Notes: generated from the sequence alone by a model not told the origin. Shown: positions 8,221 through 17,063, counted from the stretch's first letter. The stretch is DNA of 28,624 nt from GCA-2737665 sp044344795 (GCA_044344795.1 JBIJCF010000042.1:1-28624); one strand, 5' to 3'. Made by a program: numbers and translations.

Positions 8221-8907
8221 ATGAGAACAATTGTAATGCTGTTGGTACTGTTACTGGGTTGGGCTGCAGGTGCTCAAAATGCTCCGCAGCGCGATGTATG
8301 GAAAGAAACCCGAGACGGTAATGCGAAATATAAAAGCAACGATTATGTAGGTGCCGAACAACATTATCGTAAAGCCACCTCAACCGATTCGAATAAACGT
8401 GTTGCTGCACACAATTTAGGTAATGCTTTATACAAGCAAGGAAAGTTTGAAGAAGCTTCCAAAGCATATCAACAAGCAACAGTTGGAAGTGATAAAGATT
8501 CACTGGAAAAATCATGGTACAACCAAGGCAATAGCTTGCTGGAGCAAAAAAAATATGAAGAGAGCATTGAAGCTTATAAGCAAGCGCTCAAGCGTAATCC
8601 TAATGATGAAGATGCGCGCTACAATCTTGCCTATGCGCAGTCTAAACTGAAAAAAGACCAACCGCAAAATCAGAATCAAAATCAGCAGCAACAAGAGCAA
8701 CAGCAGCAGCAGCAACAACAACAGCAACAACAACAAGATCAAAAACAGCAGCAGAAACAACAGCAACAGCAGCAGAAAGATGGCATGAGCAAGGAAGAAG
8801 TTGATCGTATGTTGGATGCGTTGAAAAACGAAGAAAAGAAAACGCGTCAGCGTATGAACGATCGCCAGGGCAAGCAGCAAAAGAAAGGTAAAGACAAAGA
8901 TTGGTAA
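8221..8907 (+). CDS. batC: BatC, TPR protein with long polyglutamine tract
   Basis: This is a 228-residue secreted or periplasm-facing TPR protein. A signal peptide (MRTIVMLLVLLLGWAAGAQ) starts at the ATG at 8221, one base after the batB stop. An in-frame ATG at 8197 also exists but would overlap batB and bury the signal peptide. TPR-type helical repeats occupy about residues 28-145 (asparagine-glycine turns in HNLGNALYKQGKFEEA and YNQGNSLLEQKKYEES). They are followed by a Gln/Asn-rich low-complexity tract (about 147-186, including 13 consecutive Gln) and a charged coiled-coil-like tail rich in Lys/Glu ending KGKDKDW. TPRs probably mediate contacts with BatA/B/D. The following gene begins inside its last codons. 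Confidence 0.93.
   Translation: MRTIVMLLVLLLGWAAGAQNAPQRDVWKETRDGNAKYKSNDYVGAEQHYRKATSTDSNKRVAAHNLGNALYKQGKFEEASKAYQQATVGSDKDSLEKSWYNQGNSLLEQKKYEESIEAYKQALKRNPNDEDARYNLAYAQSKLKKDQPQNQNQNQQQQEQQQQQQQQQQQQQDQKQQQKQQQQQQKDGMSKEEVDRMLDALKNEEKKTRQRMNDRQGKQQKKGKDKDW
8659..8777 (+). repeat. CAG/CAA codon tract encoding a polyglutamine segment in batC
   Basis: A stretch of mixed CAG and CAA codons, with a few AAT, GAT and AAA codons interspersed, includes 13 consecutive Gln codons at 8698-8736. The mixed synonymous codons argue for some age or selection rather than a fresh slippage expansion. On the opposite strand it creates a spurious leucine-rich open frame. Confidence 0.85.
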
Positions 8908-10577
8908 TCGTGTTACGGCATATCGTCATATTCTTTCTTCTGCTTCAGACAACCTCCGGAGCGCAGCAGTTGGTGTTGACTCTCAGTAACGATACCATCA
9001 ACTTTAATGAAACAGTTCGTGTTACACTCAACGGTGAATTAAAAGACATCAACAATTTCGCCACACTATCGGATATCGACGGTTTAGTAGTAACTGAAAC
9101 TACCAATGATTATAATTACAATCAGGCTTCAGGCAAAGTTGTTTTACGCCAATCATTCACGTTACAACCTATTAAGCCGGGGAAATATAGTGTCGGTCCT
9201 GCATGGGTGATGTCGGGGAACAAAAGAGTTTTTTCGAATAAGGCAACAGTAGTTGTTAATCCGAATAAAGATGCATCGCAGGGAACTGTATTTATGCGTT
9301 GCGAACCCAAGTACAAAAAAGTATTTGTGGGGCAACAAATTGAACTGGCTATTCGTGTTTACCATAGAATTGATATTCGCTTGGGAAGTGATCGACCATT
9401 CGCTCGAACATTTAACGGATTTTGGTATCAAGCGGGACCTCTTGATGAAACCTACGGTGACACGGTAATCACCGTGAAAGGATTGAAATACGTTGGAGAA
9501 ACCATTTACAAGGAATACGTATTTCCTAATTCCACAGGAAAGTTGGTCATTCCTTCCTACGAATACATGTGTTACATCAAGCACAATCCGCATCCTACGG
9601 GCGATCCGTTTATTGATGAAATGATGGCGGTTGATATGCCGGTACAGTTGTATTCCGATCCTATACCCGTTGAAGTTATTCCCTTACCGCAAGTGGATAA
9701 GCCTGCTTCGTTTCTGGGTGATGTAGGAAATTTTACATTGTCTGCAACTGTCGACTCTGCTTCTGTTCGTGCGAATGAATCAGTAACACTTACGGTAAAA
9801 ATAATGGGGTCCGGAAATATCAAATTTATGCAGGCCCCTAAGATGAACATACCCGCACACATGGATGTACAGATCATTTCAGGCACGGATAGCACTGACA
9901 ATCATTTCGGAAAAATTTCGGGGATGAAGGAATTTAAGTACATCATTACACCGCGCAAAGAAGGACAAGACTCCATTCCGACAGTGCAGTTTAGTTATTA
10001 CGATGTTCAGCAATCTAAGTACATCACGCTGTCAACACCATCAATCCCATTACTGGTAAAACCCGGTAAAATAGAGGACCAAATTGAACAGAACAATCTT
10101 TCTGGTTTTCTAAATCAATCTACATCCGGCAAAGGTTTTGTGGTTATAATTTTCGGCATAACCATTCTCGGAATAATCATTGCAGGATTCATTTATTATC
10201 GAAAAAATAAAGTTGGTGCGAAGAGTGATGAGCACGAATTATCTCCAATTGCTGAAACTACACTCAAAATAAAGCCAAATATTAAAGTCGATTCATTAAC
10301 AGATGCCTACCACCATTTTCAAAATGGAAACATGTCCGAAACATTACGTTGTGCCCAAGAAGCATTACGCGAAAAAATGACAACACGATTCGGAATTGGC
10401 CGTAATGAAAACTCCCGTTTGGTAATGCTGACAAAAATGAGCGCTGCGGGACTTAACGAAGCTGATGCTAAAGCATTAATCGAATTGCAGAATGCGATCG
10501 GAGAAATGCGTTTCACAGGGTTGTATCCTGAACAACAGCAGGTTAAAAACATTCTAGGTGTTATTGAACGCCTATGA
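8901..10577 (+). CDS. batD: BatD, oxygen-tolerance/Bat membrane protein
   Basis: This is a protein of about 558 residues with an N-terminal signal peptide, tandem periplasmic beta domains (about 22-390), one transmembrane helix (about 412-433) and a short cytoplasmic helical tail (about 460-558). This matches the BatD family, the last member of the bat operon. There is no ATG; the candidate starts are TTG at 8901, overlapping the batC end, or GTG at 8910, which would give MLRHIVIFFLLLQ as the signal core. An AAAGG precedes both. I keep the longer form, but GTG 8910 is equally plausible. It is the last gene of the operon, and 133 non-coding bases follow before the first adhesin. Exported beta domains suggest contacts with envelope partners, by inference. 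Confidence 0.92.
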   Translation: MVIVLRHIVIFFLLLQTTSGAQQLVLTLSNDTINFNETVRVTLNGELKDINNFATLSDIDGLVVTETTNDYNYNQASGKVVLRQSFTLQPIKPGKYSVGPAWVMSGNKRVFSNKATVVVNPNKDASQGTVFMRCEPKYKKVFVGQQIELAIRVYHRIDIRLGSDRPFARTFNGFWYQAGPLDETYGDTVITVKGLKYVGETIYKEYVFPNSTGKLVIPSYEYMCYIKHNPHPTGDPFIDEMMAVDMPVQLYSDPIPVEVIPLPQVDKPASFLGDVGNFTLSATVDSASVRANESVTLTVKIMGSGNIKFMQAPKMNIPAHMDVQIISGTDSTDNHFGKISGMKEFKYIITPRKEGQDSIPTVQFSYYDVQQSKYITLSTPSIPLLVKPGKIEDQIEQNNLSGFLNQSTSGKGFVVIIFGITILGIIIAGFIYYRKNKVGAKSDEHELSPIAETTLKIKPNIKVDSLTDAYHHFQNGNMSETLRCAQEALREKMTTRFGIGRNENSRLVMLTKMSAAGLNEADAKALIELQNAIGEMRFTGLYPEQQQVKNILGVIERL

Positions 10578-10710
10578 TTTTGGAACTGTTTACAGTAACT
10601 TTTCGGCTTCTGATTCGTTCAACACTCGGCAATGGAAAATTAATTGGTAGTTAATAACATATTATTCGTCGATAACCAGCTGATTTTTATACATTTGTTA
10701 AGGCAAACCA
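10578..10710. other. Intergenic region between batD and the first adhesin
   Basis: These are 133 non-coding bases. They contain a short inverted repeat (ACTG-TTTA-CAGT, 10585-10596) shortly before a run of four T, which is too weak to call a terminator, and the candidate promoter box at 10690. No other structure or open frame is apparent. Confidence 0.6.
10690..10697 (+). promoter_or_regulatory. Candidate Bacteroidota -7 promoter element for the first adhesin
   Basis: TACATTTG matches the TAnnTTTG consensus exactly and ends 13 bases before the ATG at 10711, so the predicted leader is about 9 nt to this ATG or 15 nt to the in-frame ATG at 10717. No convincing -33 element is visible. Confidence 0.55.
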
Positions 10711-13125
10711 ATGTACATGAGAACATTAAACATTATTGCAGTACTACTAACCGTATTGTTATACGGCGTAGCTGATGCGCAACAAGGAGCAACGCCGATA
10801 AGCGGACAAAATCCGTATCAAAGCGCACAGCGAATTACTGATCCTGGCGTGCCTTTGGACGGTAGTACGGTGCTAGGGCCTACATATCAATTGAGCTCCT
10901 GTGGGTTGAATTATACCACAGCATCTCAAAAATTAGGACAGCGATTTTCACCGGCCGGTGTTCCTCAACCTGCAACATTTGCCATTACAGGGATTCCGGC
11001 AACAGCAGTTATTCAGCGTGCATATATCTGGAGTGATATGTCGGGTACAGGTGTTCCGGTGACTTTAAGCGTTACCAACCCGCTAGCTCAAAGCGCGAAT
11101 GTACCCATGACAATAATTGGAAGTGATCAGGATAAATGTTGGGGATATGGCGGCACTCACAGTTACCGCGCAGATGTAACTGCAATGATTTCAGGTAATG
11201 GGAACTACACTATTTCAGGCTTTCCAACTAATCCTCCAACTTCAGGACAAGACACAGACGGAGCTACAATGATGGTAATTTGGGATGATCCTACTCAAAA
11301 CTGGCAAGGTGATATTGTCATTTGGGACGGATGTGTGGTGATTAATGGAGGTACAACAACACAGACGATCAATAACTATACGGCATGTAGCGGAACTGTT
11401 TCTAATGCACGCGCATTCCTGTGCATAGCAGATTTGCAAGGACTTGGAGCAACACTTTCTTTAAATGGTGCGCCGGGAATTCCAATCGTGGAAGATTGGT
11501 GGAACTACGTTGATGTCGCTTCGACGATAACACCATCGCAAAACTCATCACCGTTTAATATTCAGTCCGGAGGTGATTGTTACAATTTCCTCATGATGGG
11601 TGTGTATTTTCAATCGAACTGTCAAACGTGTTGTGTTGCTCCGTTCACGTTGAATATGACACAAACACCCAGTCAGTGTTCCTCTAACAACGGAACTGCT
11701 ACCGCAACACCTATTGGAGGCACGGGACCATTCTCTTATTCCTGGAATACTAACCCGTCCCAAGGTGCTCAAACTGCAACTAACTTGTCACCGGGACAAT
11801 ACATCGTAACGGTAACCGATTCACTCGGGTGTCAAACCATTGATACCATAGTAGTTCAAGGGCAAGGACAATTAACATTAACAGGCGCACAAACCGATGT
11901 ATTGTGTAATGGACAAGCGACAGGAAGCGCAACACTTGCGGTTACGGGAGGCACAGCTCCGTATACGTACACATGGAATCCGAATGTAAGTACCGGTAAT
12001 ACTGCTGCTAATTTAACTGCAGGACAATATGTTGTGGACGTTTCAGACAACTTCGGATGTCAAAATACATTTACGTTTACTATCACCGAACCGGCCTTGG
12101 TTCCTATAGTTGCAGTTGGTATTGGCGACACTTCAATTTGTATTGGAGGCACCGCAACGATTGAAGCCGGTGCATCCGGTGGAGCGCCACCTTATACACT
12201 GAATTGGTTACCGAATTTGGGAAATACAACAACTATTTCCGTTTCACCAACTACAACAACAACATACTCCTGTGTAATCACAGATGCGTGTGGAACACCT
12301 GCAGATACAGCAACAGTTACGGTTACCGTGAATCAACTTCCTGTAGTTTCATTCAGTGCTGATATTTTGGAAGGATGTTCTCCGGTTTGTCCGAATTTCA
12401 CCGGTTCGTCTGTTCCGCAAGCAGTAACGTACAGCTGGAATCTTGGAGATAATACTACATCCAATATCCAAAATCCAAGTAACTGTTACGAATTAGCCGG
12501 GCCTTATGACGTTGCGTTGACTGTAACGGACATCAATGGTTGTACCAACAGCTTGTCAGTGGCTAATTATATCACTGTATTCCCGGATCCAATTGCAAAC
12601 TTTGCGATCATCTCCCCTCAACCCGCAACGCTTATTGAATCGAATATAGCTTTCGATGATTTGAGTCAGGGGGGATCGACATGCGTTTGGGATTTCGGAG
12701 ATGGAAATATTGTAACAGTGCCCGGATGTGGCGATGTAACGCATCCGTATGATGAAACAGGAACATACACTGTAACGCAAATTGTGATCTCTGCAAATGG
12801 TTGCGTGGACACTATTCAGTATGATGTAATTATTAGTCCGAATACAACGTTATATGTTCCGAATACGTTCACGCCGAATGGCAACGGGAATAATGAAATT
12901 TTCTTCGCATACGGAGAATTTGTTTCCGAATTTCAGATGTTAATTTTTGACCGTTGGGGCAACAAAATTTTCGAATCCAATGATATCAACAAAGGTTGGG
13001 ACGGAAGAGCTAATGGAGGTAAAGACATAGCACAAATTGACACCTATGTATATGTAATTACCTACCAGGAAACGTACACCGGTCGACGACACAAACTCAT
13101 CGGCCATGTCAACCTTATTCGCTAA
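10711..13125 (+). CDS. T9SS surface protein with SprB repeats, PKD domains and type B sorting domain
   Basis: This is an 804-residue exported protein. In order: signal peptide (1-23, ending VADAQ); an uncharacterised N-terminal domain (about 55-307) marked by CGLNY, DKCWGY, YRADVT, WQG-IVI and WWNYV; two SprB-type repeats (about 312-385 and 388-461) of the form GGT.PY.Y.W...LTAGQY.V.V.D..GC; an Ig-like domain (464-541); two PKD domains (545-625 and 628-708, with WDFGDGN in the second); and the gliding-motility-associated type B C-terminal domain (713-804: YVPNTFTPNG, IFDRWGN, QIDTYVY, ending HVNLIR). The last directs export by T9SS and attachment to or release at the cell surface. Likely a filamentous adhesin or motility-related surface protein. 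The start at 10717 is also possible. The next gene is its paralogue. Confidence 0.93.
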   Translation: MYMRTLNIIAVLLTVLLYGVADAQQGATPISGQNPYQSAQRITDPGVPLDGSTVLGPTYQLSSCGLNYTTASQKLGQRFSPAGVPQPATFAITGIPATAVIQRAYIWSDMSGTGVPVTLSVTNPLAQSANVPMTIIGSDQDKCWGYGGTHSYRADVTAMISGNGNYTISGFPTNPPTSGQDTDGATMMVIWDDPTQNWQGDIVIWDGCVVINGGTTTQTINNYTACSGTVSNARAFLCIADLQGLGATLSLNGAPGIPIVEDWWNYVDVASTITPSQNSSPFNIQSGGDCYNFLMMGVYFQSNCQTCCVAPFTLNMTQTPSQCSSNNGTATATPIGGTGPFSYSWNTNPSQGAQTATNLSPGQYIVTVTDSLGCQTIDTIVVQGQGQLTLTGAQTDVLCNGQATGSATLAVTGGTAPYTYTWNPNVSTGNTAANLTAGQYVVDVSDNFGCQNTFTFTITEPALVPIVAVGIGDTSICIGGTATIEAGASGGAPPYTLNWLPNLGNTTTISVSPTTTTTYSCVITDACGTPADTATVTVTVNQLPVVSFSADILEGCSPVCPNFTGSSVPQAVTYSWNLGDNTTSNIQNPSNCYELAGPYDVALTVTDINGCTNSLSVANYITVFPDPIANFAIISPQPATLIESNIAFDDLSQGGSTCVWDFGDGNIVTVPGCGDVTHPYDETGTYTVTQIVISANGCVDTIQYDVIISPNTTLYVPNTFTPNGNGNNEIFFAYGEFVSEFQMLIFDRWGNKIFESNDINKGWDGRANGGKDIAQIDTYVYVITYQETYTGRRHKLIGHVNLIR

Positions 13126-13126
13126 T

Positions 13127-13153
13127 AAAATCCCCACTTCGGTGGGGATTTTT
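13127..13153 (+). terminator. Intrinsic terminator after the first adhesin
   Basis: A perfect 11-bp stem (AAAATCCCCAC pairing with GTGGGGATTTT) closes a TTCG tetraloop and runs into further T. It begins just after the adhesin TAA and is a textbook rho-independent terminator; the A/T symmetry would let it work on both strands. Confidence 0.92.
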
Positions 13154-13171
13154 ATTTCCGGTAAATTATGC

Positions 13172-13179
13172 TATCTTAG
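13172..13179 (+). promoter_or_regulatory. Possible -7 promoter element for the second adhesin
   Basis: TATCTTAG matches seven of eight positions counted loosely against TAnnTTTG and lies directly before an ATG at 13180. If it is used, transcription starts downstream of that ATG, so translation would begin at the ATG at 13219, which also fits the signal peptide better. Support is modest. Confidence 0.35.
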
Positions 13180-13218
13180 ATGAGGCAAAATACTAAATAC
13201 CACTTTAATCTCATTTCC

Positions 13219-16200
13219 ATGGCACCACGTTTACGCGCACTTTCACTGCTGTTCGTATCCCTTTGGAGTACTCTAGCGTTTGCGCAAGTTGCAACATTAC
13301 CCGGAGACAGAAACTGTCCGGGAGTTCCGGGAGCGTGCGGCTATCCTGCAGCAAGTGCGCAAGCTATTGGACCCGGCAATCAAAGTCCACAAAATGGTAA
13401 TGGAACATTAGGGGTTATTTATGATCAAATGCGTTGCGGATTAAATTACGCGTCCGCATCGCAACGTTTAGGTCGTCGTGGGTCTTTAAATGGTGTACTA
13501 CAACCTGCGCCTTTTGCAATCTCCGGTATTCCTACATGTGCAGTTATCGAACGTGCCTATTTATGGGCGGAGGGCTCAGGCAACGGTGCGGCACAAACGG
13601 CAACCATCAACGGCCCTGCCGGCACATTTAGTTTTCCGATGGCGATTGTAGGACAAGGGCCAGATAAATGTTGGGGGTATGCTGGCTCGTATACCTATCG
13701 TGCCGACGTAACTACGGCCGTTAATGGAAATGGCGTGTACAATATCAGTGGTATTTTAACCAATCCTCCGATAGCCGGTAATGATATGGATGGCGCTACG
13801 CTACTAGTAATTTATAGCGTGCCTTCTCAAACATGGCAAGGACGAATTGTTATTGCTGATGGTGCGATTGTCATTAATGGCGGAGTTGCGAATTACAACA
13901 TGCCGATCAGCCCTGCGATATGTGGACCAACTACCAATGGTTCTGCGTTTTTTTGTGTAGGTGATATTCAGTTCAATCCGGGCTCTTGGTCTGCCAACGG
14001 AACACCTGCGCCACTAAGTTGGAATTGGTGGAACTATGTTCAGGTCAATACTACTTTTAATAATAACCAGACCACTTGTAACTTTAATGTGAATACCGGG
14101 GGGGATTGCTTCAATCTTTGTGTAGCAGCAGCATATTGGCGCTCAACTAATTGTATGACTTGTCCATTATCGACGGGACTTACACTAACTACTACATTTA
14201 CTAATGCGACATGTTCAAATTGTAACGGAACTGCGACGGTTTCTAACGTCGTTGGCGGCAGTGCTCCTTATAGTTATTCTTGGGCTCCAAGTGGTGGTAA
14301 TGCAGCTACGGCAACAGGTTTGTGTCCGGGCACGTATACAGTAACCGTTACCGATGCGTCGTTGTGCAACACTTCAACCGCAGTAATAACAATTACAACT
14401 ACTGGTGGAGGTGTTACTTTATCTGGAACTGAAACAAATGCATCGTGCAACGGAGTTTGCGATGGATCTTCAATTAATACCGTAACTGGAGGCACACCTC
14501 CGTATACCTTTACTTGGTCCTCTGCCGTTGCGAATAACACCGTGGCCGCAACCAACACTGCTTCAGGATTGTGCGCTGGAACCTATACACTTACCGTTAC
14601 AGATGCGAATAACTGTTCAACAACGCGAACCGTAACCATTGCGCAACCAACCGCAGTAAATGTAACATTAACTACCTCGCCGTCAACTTGCGGATTACCT
14701 AATGGCTCAGCGAGCGCAATAGTAACAGGTGGCACAGGACCTTACACCTTTTTATGGACACCGAGTGGTTGTACGACTGCCAGCTGTAATAACCTTGTGG
14801 GTGGTGCGTATTCTGTTAATGTAACGGATGCTAACGGATGTCCCGGCATAGGATTAGGCACTGTCAATTCTTTAGTGTCTCCTACAGTTACAGTAGTTAG
14901 TACTGTCAATGTATTGTGCTTCGGCTTAAATACAGGTTCTGCAGCGGTAAGTTCTTCAGGCGGAACAAATCCTATTACGTATAGTTGGTCGAACGGTGAT
15001 ACAGATACACTTGCAGGTAACTTAACTGCCGGTACTTATACAGTCATTGCAACTGATGCATCCGGCTGTACTGATACTGCAGTAGTTACTATCAACGAAC
15101 CACCACAACTTACAGCAACTACAACTCAAATTGATGTTTTATGTTTCGCAGGTAACACAGGCAGCGCAACAGTTACACCTAACGGCGGCACCGCTCCATA
15201 CTCTTATGTATGGTCAAGTGGCGGTACCGGTGCTACAGAAGGTTCCTTAATTGCAGGTACATATACATGCGACATCACTGATGCCAACGGATGTATCGCA
15301 AGTGTTACAGTTACAATAACTGAACCACCACAATTAACTGCAACTGCGACATCAACTAATGTTACTTGTTTTGGTGCATCTGACGGAACAGGAACTGCGG
15401 CTGTAGCCGGAGGAACGCAGCCATACACCTACGCTTGGTCGACAGGCGGAACAGCCGCAACAGAAACCGGAATGGGTCCGGGACAACACACTTGTAATAT
15501 TACCGATGCAAATGGATGTACTACATCTATCACAGTAACGATTACCGAACCTGCTCAAATTGTAATTCAGACAACCACCGTAGATGCCTTCTGTAACCAA
15601 CCTAATGGTTCTGCTGCTGCAACGGCTTCCGGAGGTACAGGAACATTGACATACAATTGGATTCCGGGCAATGTCGCGGGACAGAATTTGAACAACGTAG
15701 TGCCGGGAACGTATAGTGTGATCGTTACAGATTCTACAGGATGTAGCGACACAGTAGCAGCCGTTGTCGGAAACGTGCCGGGAGTAACTGCCACTGCGGG
15801 CACCATTGCAGATGTTTCATGTTTTGGCGGTAGTGATGGAACAGCAACTGTAAACGCTCAAGGCGGAACACTACCGTACACTTTTGTTTGGGTACCAAAC
15901 GTAAGTACATCCAATACAGCATCAGGTTTAACTGCAGGCGTTTATCAGGTTACAGTTACGGATTCTGCAGGATGTGTTTCCTCAGTGACCATAACCGTTA
16001 ACCAACCGACACAGTTAACAGTTAGTGCTGCTGTTGCTCCTACAAGTGTTTGTGTTGGAACATCAGCGACATTAACGGCAACTGTTAATGGAGGAACACC
16101 AACATACAATACGGTATGGATGCCGGGTAATCTCATAGGCGCTACACAAACTGTTATTGCTCCAACAACAACAACATATACCGTGGTTGTTGCCGATGCG

Positions 16201-17046
16201 AATGGTTGCGTTGATTCTGCAACTACAACATTAAGCATTATCGAAAATCCGGTTGCGGGTGTTTCTTCAAACACTCAATCCGGTTGTGCGCCACTATGTG
16301 TCAATTTCACTGACGTATCAACGATTGCAGCTCCGGGAGTTATCAATTCGTGGAGTTGGGACTTTGGAGATGGAAATACTTCAACTTCACAAAACCCGAA
16401 TCATTGCTACCTCGCTGCAGGTTTGTTTAATGTGACCTTAACGGTAACCACAGCGCAGGGATGTACAAACACGATTATCATGTCAAACTATATCAACGTG
16501 TTTGCTAATCCTGTGGCTGCGTTTAGTGCAACGCCTCAGCCCACTACGGAGTTGAACCCAACGATTTACTTTACTGATCTGTCTGTCGGTGCTACTATTT
16601 GGAACTGGAGTTTTGGTGATTTGAGTAACGCTTCATCAACGCAACAAAATCCGGTGTACACCTATGAAACTCCGACTTGCTACAATGTAATTCTCGAAGT
16701 TTCAACTCCGAATGGTTGTACGGATACTGCATCACAAATTATCTGTATAGATCCGGACGTTTCCATCTATGTTCCGAATGCATTTACTCCAAACGGAGAC
16801 GGAACTAATGACAACTTCATTCCGAAGAGCATTGGCATTGATCCGACGAAATATGAATTATGGATTTTCGATCGCTGGGGTAATATGATCTTCTATACGG
16901 ATGATATGGCCAAAGCTTGGGATGGAACAGTGCAAGGTGGCGGCGGACAAATTTGCCAGATTGATACTTATGTCTGGAAAATAAAAGCAACGGACATTAT
17001 GGGTAAAAAACATAACTTAATCGGGCACGTTTCGATTATTAGATAA
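13219..17046 (+). CDS. T9SS surface protein with eight SprB repeats, PKD domains and type B sorting domain
   Basis: This is a 1275-residue paralogue of the previous gene. The start is taken at ATG 13219, which gives a clean signal peptide (MAPRLRALSLLFVSLW to AFAQ). An in-frame ATG at 13180 would add 13 polar residues and coincides with a possible promoter. Counted from 13219, the order is: N-terminal domain homologous to its neighbour (about 65-315, CGLNY, DKCWGY, YRADVT, WWNYV, GGDC); eight SprB repeats (about 321-929); a degenerate Ig-like repeat (934-1007); PKD1 (1011-1095, WDFGDGN); PKD2 (1098-1178); and type B sorting domain (1182-1275, YVPNAFTPNGDG, IFDRWGN, QIDTYVW, ending HVSIIR). 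Expected to be exported by T9SS and displayed on the surface as a long stalk. Flanked by intrinsic terminators, so probably its own transcript. Confidence 0.93.
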   Translation: MAPRLRALSLLFVSLWSTLAFAQVATLPGDRNCPGVPGACGYPAASAQAIGPGNQSPQNGNGTLGVIYDQMRCGLNYASASQRLGRRGSLNGVLQPAPFAISGIPTCAVIERAYLWAEGSGNGAAQTATINGPAGTFSFPMAIVGQGPDKCWGYAGSYTYRADVTTAVNGNGVYNISGILTNPPIAGNDMDGATLLVIYSVPSQTWQGRIVIADGAIVINGGVANYNMPISPAICGPTTNGSAFFCVGDIQFNPGSWSANGTPAPLSWNWWNYVQVNTTFNNNQTTCNFNVNTGGDCFNLCVAAAYWRSTNCMTCPLSTGLTLTTTFTNATCSNCNGTATVSNVVGGSAPYSYSWAPSGGNAATATGLCPGTYTVTVTDASLCNTSTAVITITTTGGGVTLSGTETNASCNGVCDGSSINTVTGGTPPYTFTWSSAVANNTVAATNTASGLCAGTYTLTVTDANNCSTTRTVTIAQPTAVNVTLTTSPSTCGLPNGSASAIVTGGTGPYTFLWTPSGCTTASCNNLVGGAYSVNVTDANGCPGIGLGTVNSLVSPTVTVVSTVNVLCFGLNTGSAAVSSSGGTNPITYSWSNGDTDTLAGNLTAGTYTVIATDASGCTDTAVVTINEPPQLTATTTQIDVLCFAGNTGSATVTPNGGTAPYSYVWSSGGTGATEGSLIAGTYTCDITDANGCIASVTVTITEPPQLTATATSTNVTCFGASDGTGTAAVAGGTQPYTYAWSTGGTAATETGMGPGQHTCNITDANGCTTSITVTITEPAQIVIQTTTVDAFCNQPNGSAAATASGGTGTLTYNWIPGNVAGQNLNNVVPGTYSVIVTDSTGCSDTVAAVVGNVPGVTATAGTIADVSCFGGSDGTATVNAQGGTLPYTFVWVPNVSTSNTASGLTAGVYQVTVTDSAGCVSSVTITVNQPTQLTVSAAVAPTSVCVGTSATLTATVNGGTPTYNTVWMPGNLIGATQTVIAPTTTTYTVVVADANGCVDSATTTLSIIENPVAGVSSNTQSGCAPLCVNFTDVSTIAAPGVINSWSWDFGDGNTSTSQNPNHCYLAAGLFNVTLTVTTAQGCTNTIIMSNYINVFANPVAAFSATPQPTTELNPTIYFTDLSVGATIWNWSFGDLSNASSTQQNPVYTYETPTCYNVILEVSTPNGCTDTASQIICIDPDVSIYVPNAFTPNGDGTNDNFIPKSIGIDPTKYELWIFDRWGNMIFYTDDMAKAWDGTVQGGGGQICQIDTYVWKIKATDIMGKKHNLIGHVSIIR
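14179..16005 (+). repeat. Tandem array of eight SprB-type repeats
   Basis: Eight consecutive units of about 75 residues each carry the pattern C.G...G.A.....GGT.PY.Y.W........L..G.Y.V.VTD..GC......I.EP. Units 4 to 6 are most alike, sharing linkers such as EPPQLTAT. Units 5 and 6 also share an extra cysteine (YTCDITDANGC and HTCNITDANGC), pointing to local duplication. The repeats are diverged at DNA level, so this is protein-level repetition, not a simple DNA repeat. Confidence 0.85.
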
Positions 17047-17063
17047 CAACAGTTATAATTTTG

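Noticed and set aside
8512..8929. Long minus-strand open frames opposite the batC glutamine tract, one leucine-rich
   Set aside because: They are the complement of CAG/CAA codons; leucine or valine/alanine runs there are an artefact, and the plus-strand gene has family support.
10585..10596. Short hairpin after batD as a terminator
   Set aside because: Only a four-base stem with an AT-rich loop and four T after a gap; insufficient.
14179..16005. Regular repetition suggesting CRISPR or a DNA satellite
   Set aside because: Units are ~225 bases, diverged in DNA but conserved in protein; they are SprB domains, with no short direct repeats or spacers.
14274..16274. Several minus-strand open frames across the adhesin repeats
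   Set aside because: Low-stop antisense frames created by Thr/Ala/Val-rich codon composition; no family resemblance and full overlap with a well-supported gene.
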